A stretch of 38,329 nt of DNA from a virus, in IMG/VR virus record IMGVR_UViG_3300033997_000182, positions 1-38,329 of that record; one strand, written 5' to 3'. Below the pieces are notes generated by a model. It was not told the DNA's origin, searched no databases, and saw only the letters and a list, made by a program, of their open reading frames with translations. Numbering within the stretch: position 1 is the first letter of the stretch; each line of letters starts with the position of its first letter. Below, one piece after another: positions 34,923-38,329 of the stretch. Both the position numbers and the translations under genes were made by a program.

Positions 34923-35266
34923 TTATTCTTCCCTAAAATTCGTTCTAACGCAGAACCGCCAGAACCAGTCATCACATTATTTATGGCCCTACCAATAGCA
35001 ACATCAGTCTTGTATTTGATGGTGTAGGCAGTGTATTTTTGTGCGCGTTGTCGATCTGTCCCATTTTCAACGAAGTCCGCGTAATGGGCCGTGTTGATGA
35101 TGGTGGTTGTTCCAGATACGGGGGGCAGGTAAAACCATGATGACCGTAGATGACCCGTATCAACTGGCGTATTCTTTTGTAGTTCAATAACAAATTCGCG
35201 GGATATTTCTTTTTCCAGACCTTCCATTTTTTTGGCAAGTCCCTTTACCAAATCCGTCAAATGCAT
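34919..35266 (-). CDS. Head-tail connector, HK97 gp10-like (115 aa)
   Basis: ATG at 35266. The protein (LVKGLAKKMEGLEKEISREF, NTPVDTGHLRSSWFYLPPVS, NTAHYADFVENGTDRQRAQK) carries the PVDTGxLRxS and YAxFVExGT phrases diagnostic of HK97 gp10-like neck/connector proteins. It lies in the minus-strand neck operon, overlapping its neighbours. Confidence 0.9.
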   Translation of the reverse strand: MHLTDLVKGLAKKMEGLEKEISREFVIELQKNTPVDTGHLRSSWFYLPPVSGTTTIINTAHYADFVENGTDRQRAQKYTAYTIKYKTDVAIGRAINNVMTGSGGSALERILGKNK

Positions 35267-35562
35267 TTTGTCGCCTCAACTTCGTAATAAATAACCGTTG
35301 TCCCATTGGGGGCAATGGTGTTGACCTTCCTAATAATTCGACCAATAGAGGACAGGACATCACCAGTTTTGATTTCAACAGAATTATCCATCATCAATAC
35401 CGATACATCCATTTCATCAAGATTGGCGTGTAATTCTTCTTTGGATGAAATGAATAGGGCTGATGATGTGCCGATAGACGCACCATCACGGACAACATCA
35501 GTGGCGAACCCGAAGTTCTTGATGGTGGTGCTTGTTTTTAGTGCGAGTGATGAATAATCCAT
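35257..35562 (-). CDS. Probable head-tail stopper/completion protein (101 aa)
   Basis: ATG at 35562 is immediately adjacent to the upstream stop. The protein starts MDYSSLALKTSTTIKNFG and is beta-rich (SALFISSKEELHANLDEMDV, KTGDVLSSIGRIIRKVNTIA, GTTVIYYEVEATKCI), with the size and place of a neck stopper. Operon order adaptor-stopper-gp10 matches that of other siphophages. The assignment is by position and fold pattern. Confidence 0.65.
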   Translation of the reverse strand: MDYSSLALKTSTTIKNFGFATDVVRDGASIGTSSALFISSKEELHANLDEMDVSVLMMDNSVEIKTGDVLSSIGRIIRKVNTIAPNGTTVIYYEVEATKCI

Positions 35563-36039
35563 TTAGATAACCACCTTGATAATTTTAGATGAAGACGCAA
35601 CATTGCCGATAAGAGGGGCTAACCAAGTTTCGACATCGGAAATAGTCTGTGATTTTGCTTGTTGTAGGGTAGAGGTGTATTCAACTTCGGTTTCAATAAC
35701 CCCGACCTTGGTTCTTTCGACCTTGATTTGATTGGTTTCTGACAAATCTTTGTTATGTAAGATGCCTTGGGCCAAGATGGCTGTTGCGTATTTGACTTGT
35801 TTCGGGATTACACCTTGTTCAATGACTTGTCCATTGATGTCATAACAAGCAGTTCGGGGCCATAGTAATTCCTGCGCTGATGTCAATACGATGCCCGGAT
35901 AAAGGTTTCCGTACTTGTTATCGATGATTTTAGATGCGCGGAATAGGCATTGAGTTAGAACAACTTCATCAGAGATAAATTGATTTTGCCCGATACTTTC
36001 AAGCAGGTTTTGTGCCTCTGTTGGGGTCAGATAAGACAT
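35563..36039 (-). CDS. Head-tail adaptor, DnaT-like/gp6-like connector (158 aa)
   Basis: ATG at 36039. The protein (MSYLTPTEAQNLLESIGQNQ, VLTQCLFRASKIIDNKYGNL, ELLWPRTACYDINGQVIEQG) shows the helical A-LWPR motif typical of the phage adaptor family often labelled DnaT-like or gp6-like. It attaches below the portal. First gene of the minus-strand connector operon, with a strong TAAATA box. Confidence 0.8.
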   Translation of the reverse strand: MSYLTPTEAQNLLESIGQNQFISDEVVLTQCLFRASKIIDNKYGNLYPGIVLTSAQELLWPRTACYDINGQVIEQGVIPKQVKYATAILAQGILHNKDLSETNQIKVERTKVGVIETEVEYTSTLQQAKSQTISDVETWLAPLIGNVASSSKIIKVVI

Positions 36040-36058
36040 GTGATGGTTCCTTTTACTT

Positions 36059-36082
36059 TATTTATGGCGGGGGTAGTAAATA
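36059..36082. promoter_or_regulatory. Divergent TAAATA boxes between connector operon and J
   Basis: Minus box 36059-36064 (CCATAAATAAAGTAAAAGG), 19 bases from ATG 36039. Plus box 36077-36082 (TAGTAAATAGTAGTAAAGAGG), 16 bases from ATG 36099. Confidence 0.6.
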
Positions 36083-36098
36083 GTAGTAAAGAGGTTTT

Positions 36099-38329
36099 AT
36101 GGTTGATTTTTATTCTGGGTCTGGTGGTGGCGGTTCGGCAACATACGACGAACAGGAAAACACCCTGCGGTCTATGTCCGTCTATCGGGTTCTACATCTT
36201 ATTTCAGCCGGGAAAATTGGCGGGTTCCCGGTCAATAAATGGACAGGGAAAAAAGACCCATTGAGTTATTCTTATGTTGATGATGTACCAATCAAGTATT
36301 ACGATGACGCAGGTAAAGCGTTTTGGAATACAGGCGAAAACATCACCATTGATTGGCGGGACGGTTCACCCTCACAAGGCGTTATCCCGGGGTTTGCCGA
36401 AACAGGCGTGTCCACCACGGTAGGGCAGACCGTTACCACTACTGTGCCTGTCGTCCGGTCGCATGGGGCTCTGGCGGATGCTGTGCTGCTGACCGTTGGG
36501 CTACCTGACGGACTGTTCAACCAAGTGGACAACGGTATTCAGGGCACAACAGTCAATTTCCTTATCCAATCCCGTACAGGGTCAACAGGCACTTGGGTTG
36601 ATGTCCACAATGTCACGCTCAATGACAAAACCACGTCCTACGCGGAATTATCTTATCGTGTCCCAAATCCGGTTAAGGGTTCCACGTGGCAAACAAGACT
36701 GACCCGGATAACTGCTGATAATTCGTCTACTCGCCTCAAAAATAACATTTCCTATGCGCGTGTCGAAGAACTGACCATCAATAATAGTGCGTATAACAAT
36801 TTCGCCCTTGTTGGTGCGACTGCGGATGGTAAGTCGTTCAATTCAGGTTCAATTCCTGTCCAATCATTTTTGGTTGATGGATTGTTCGTCAAAGTTCCGA
36901 ATGTTTACACGCCTGGATACTATGATGGCGATGGGAATTACATCAATCCGGTTTATTCCGGCACTTGGGACGGCGCCACCTTCAAAAATGCGATTACGTC
37001 AAATCCGGTTTGGGTGATTTACTACCTTTTAACGGACCCTGCTAATGGTCTGGGTGATACTGTGTTGGCTGATGATGTGGACATTTATTCGTTCTATTCG
37101 GCCGCGCAATACTGTGATGAGCTAATCACTATTACCGTTGATGGGGTGTCTAAACAAGTCCCAAGATTTACTTTCAACTGGCAATTTACAACACAAGAGT
37201 CCGCTATTGATGTCATAAATTCTGTCGCCAGCACGCTTAATGCCCGGATTACTTATGGTGATGGCAAGGTGGGTCTTGTGGTGGATAAGCCGACTTCACC
37301 AACCCGCATAATCAACCCGTCATCAGTAATTGATGGTAAGTTTGATTGGTATTCAATTCCACGTTCAAACCGGACAACTGCGGTCAATGCCACTTTTTAC
37401 AATCGCCATAACCATTACCGGTCAGAGGTGTTTTCCCTGACTGCCGATGAATACTTTGGGCCAACTGCGGATGGTGGCGCCAGCTACATCACTAATCTTG
37501 GATACAACACACAAGACATCATCTGTATCGGCGCAGTGGAAAAGCAGCAGGCCATCCGATACGCGCGCTATGTCCTGGAAGCAAGTCTGAAACAAACCGA
37601 GTATGTCAAGTTCTCCATGCCGCTTGCTGCGATGGACCTACAACCCGGCGAAGTCATCTATGTTGATGATCCGTCCTATTCGGGCTATGCGTCATCAGGT
37701 CGGGTGCTGGCGGTTGGTGCCAATTACGTTGACCTGGACATGCCTATTTCGGCGGCATCCGGCTCTACCATCCGGTTTGCGATCCATAACGGCATTCGGA
37801 CAACCACTCTGACCAGTGCCGCGACTAACGCAACCCGCGTGTATGTGGCTTCTGTCAGTGGCGTTGTGGTTCATTCAGAGTGGACAATCACCAGTTCGAT
37901 TCCGCCGATGCGTGTGGTGTCCATCAAAGAGGATGATGGTAATTACGCGATTGAGGCCAAGTTGTATGATGCTGCTGCTTATACCCGGATTGATACCGGT
38001 GTTGCCTTTTCGCTCGCTGATAATTATTTGGTTCCGACCACTGGTTTAGCCGCGAAGCCATCCAACATCAATGTTAGGTATGATGCTGTCAACATCAATG
38101 GCCAGATCATCCGCAAGGCAATAATTAGTTGGGGTGGGAACGTCGAATACATCAAAAAATGGTATCTGGTCTATTCGATCAATGGCGGTCAAAAAGTCAG
38201 CATCGAAGTTGACCAACCATCCACCACTGTCGATAACATCCCACAAGGGTTTATTGAAGTGTGGGTTAGTGCGCAGTCCATCAATGGGATTGTGTCTGAT
38301 GCCAGTTATGCCAAGTACACGCCACCAGC
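36099..38329 (+). CDS. J: Tail-tip attachment protein J, N-terminal part (partial, 3' end off window)
   Basis: ATG at 36099 after AAAGAGGTTTT. It is open for 743 complete codons to the end of the window. The start (MVDFYSGSGGGGSATYDEQE, then MSVYRVLHLISAGKIGGFPV) is the lambda J N-terminal signature, followed by the long baseplate-hub-like region (WVIYYLLTDPANGLGD, SAAQYCDELITITVDG, SFYNRHNHYRSEVFSLTADE-like and YARYVLEASLKQTEYVKFSM segments). The last 90 residues begin a fibronectin-III-like part. With the piece at 1-309 the total would be about 846 residues, shorter than lambda J. The receptor-binding part may have moved to the separate 1000-aa fibre gene. Confidence 0.92.
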   Translation, partial: MVDFYSGSGGGGSATYDEQENTLRSMSVYRVLHLISAGKIGGFPVNKWTGKKDPLSYSYVDDVPIKYYDDAGKAFWNTGENITIDWRDGSPSQGVIPGFAETGVSTTVGQTVTTTVPVVRSHGALADAVLLTVGLPDGLFNQVDNGIQGTTVNFLIQSRTGSTGTWVDVHNVTLNDKTTSYAELSYRVPNPVKGSTWQTRLTRITADNSSTRLKNNISYARVEELTINNSAYNNFALVGATADGKSFNSGSIPVQSFLVDGLFVKVPNVYTPGYYDGDGNYINPVYSGTWDGATFKNAITSNPVWVIYYLLTDPANGLGDTVLADDVDIYSFYSAAQYCDELITITVDGVSKQVPRFTFNWQFTTQESAIDVINSVASTLNARITYGDGKVGLVVDKPTSPTRIINPSSVIDGKFDWYSIPRSNRTTAVNATFYNRHNHYRSEVFSLTADEYFGPTADGGASYITNLGYNTQDIICIGAVEKQQAIRYARYVLEASLKQTEYVKFSMPLAAMDLQPGEVIYVDDPSYSGYASSGRVLAVGANYVDLDMPISAASGSTIRFAIHNGIRTTTLTSAATNATRVYVASVSGVVVHSEWTITSSIPPMRVVSIKEDDGNYAIEAKLYDAAAYTRIDTGVAFSLADNYLVPTTGLAAKPSNINVRYDAVNINGQIIRKAIISWGGNVEYIKKWYLVYSINGGQKVSIEVDQPSTTVDNIPQGFIEVWVSAQSINGIVSDASYAKYTPP

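Noticed and set aside
1-38329. tRNA genes
   Set aside because: No cloverleaf-like segment with a plausible acceptor stem and T-loop was noticed, though a proper scan was not possible by eye.

Overview
This window reads as an almost complete genome of a temperate, lambda-type siphophage of a Gram-negative host (probably a proteobacterium). The evidence is a lambda J/I/K/L/M tail-tip set, a tape-measure protein, terminase, portal, scaffold and coat genes, a GH108 endolysin and a large serine integrase. No rRNA, tRNA, CRISPR array or housekeeping gene was seen. The window starts inside the 3' end of a J-type tail-tip gene and ends inside its 5' part. It is therefore most simply a circular or circularly permuted contig cut within J, although the direct join is out of frame by one base.

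Layout. 1-1415: end of J, a small exported peptide, and a minus-strand run of four small unknown genes. 1495-2477: an isolated gene with its own sigma70-type promoter and terminator (moron-like). 2521-2690: structured repeat A. 2734-6237 (minus): tail-fibre protein and a fibre-associated protein. 6296-8687: tail genes M, L, K, I. 8711-12635: portal, then Ig-like, collagen-like and kelch-like proteins. 12665-14069 (minus): GIY-YIG endonuclease and the G/GT tail chaperone with a programmed-frameshift candidate. 14150-17437: tape measure. 17586-18853: Hjc-like nuclease, hairpin C, endolysin. 18882-20583 (minus): two small genes and a second GIY-YIG gene. 20584-24140: early control region and a large primase-helicase. 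24148-24854: repeat B and a third GIY-YIG gene. 24894-25881 (minus): basic peptide, truncated methyltransferase-like protein, small unknown. 25911-26876: repeat-rich non-coding region. 26886-30571: integrase, coiled-coil membrane protein, both terminase subunits. 30601-31176 (minus): fourth GIY-YIG gene. 31276-34277: tail tube, tail terminator, scaffold, coat. 34324-36039 (minus): connector operon. 36099-end: J.

The virion gene order is scrambled compared with lambda or HK97 and is cut into short cassettes on both strands. Most cassettes start with the box TAAATA, usually 12-30 bases before the start codon and often extended to TAAATANNNTAAARRGG. Many end in a strong hairpin terminator. The box resembles the T4 late promoter and has no visible -35 partner, so it is the best candidate for a genome-wide late control system. 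The replication unit, the moron and the integrase have sigma70-like elements instead.

The most unusual non-coding structures are three 53-base hairpins (A, B, C) whose outer arms differ but remain complementary. Two of them sit in about 167-base elements that are inverted relative to each other while the hairpin core is not. Also notable are a perfect 66-base direct repeat with two 13-base units spaced 22 bases, found at 19.3 kb and 26.5 kb; a second diverged element shared by the same two regions; and a pair of operator-like inverted repeats near 25.9-26.0 kb. All functions below are inferred from reading the sequence; no database search was run.
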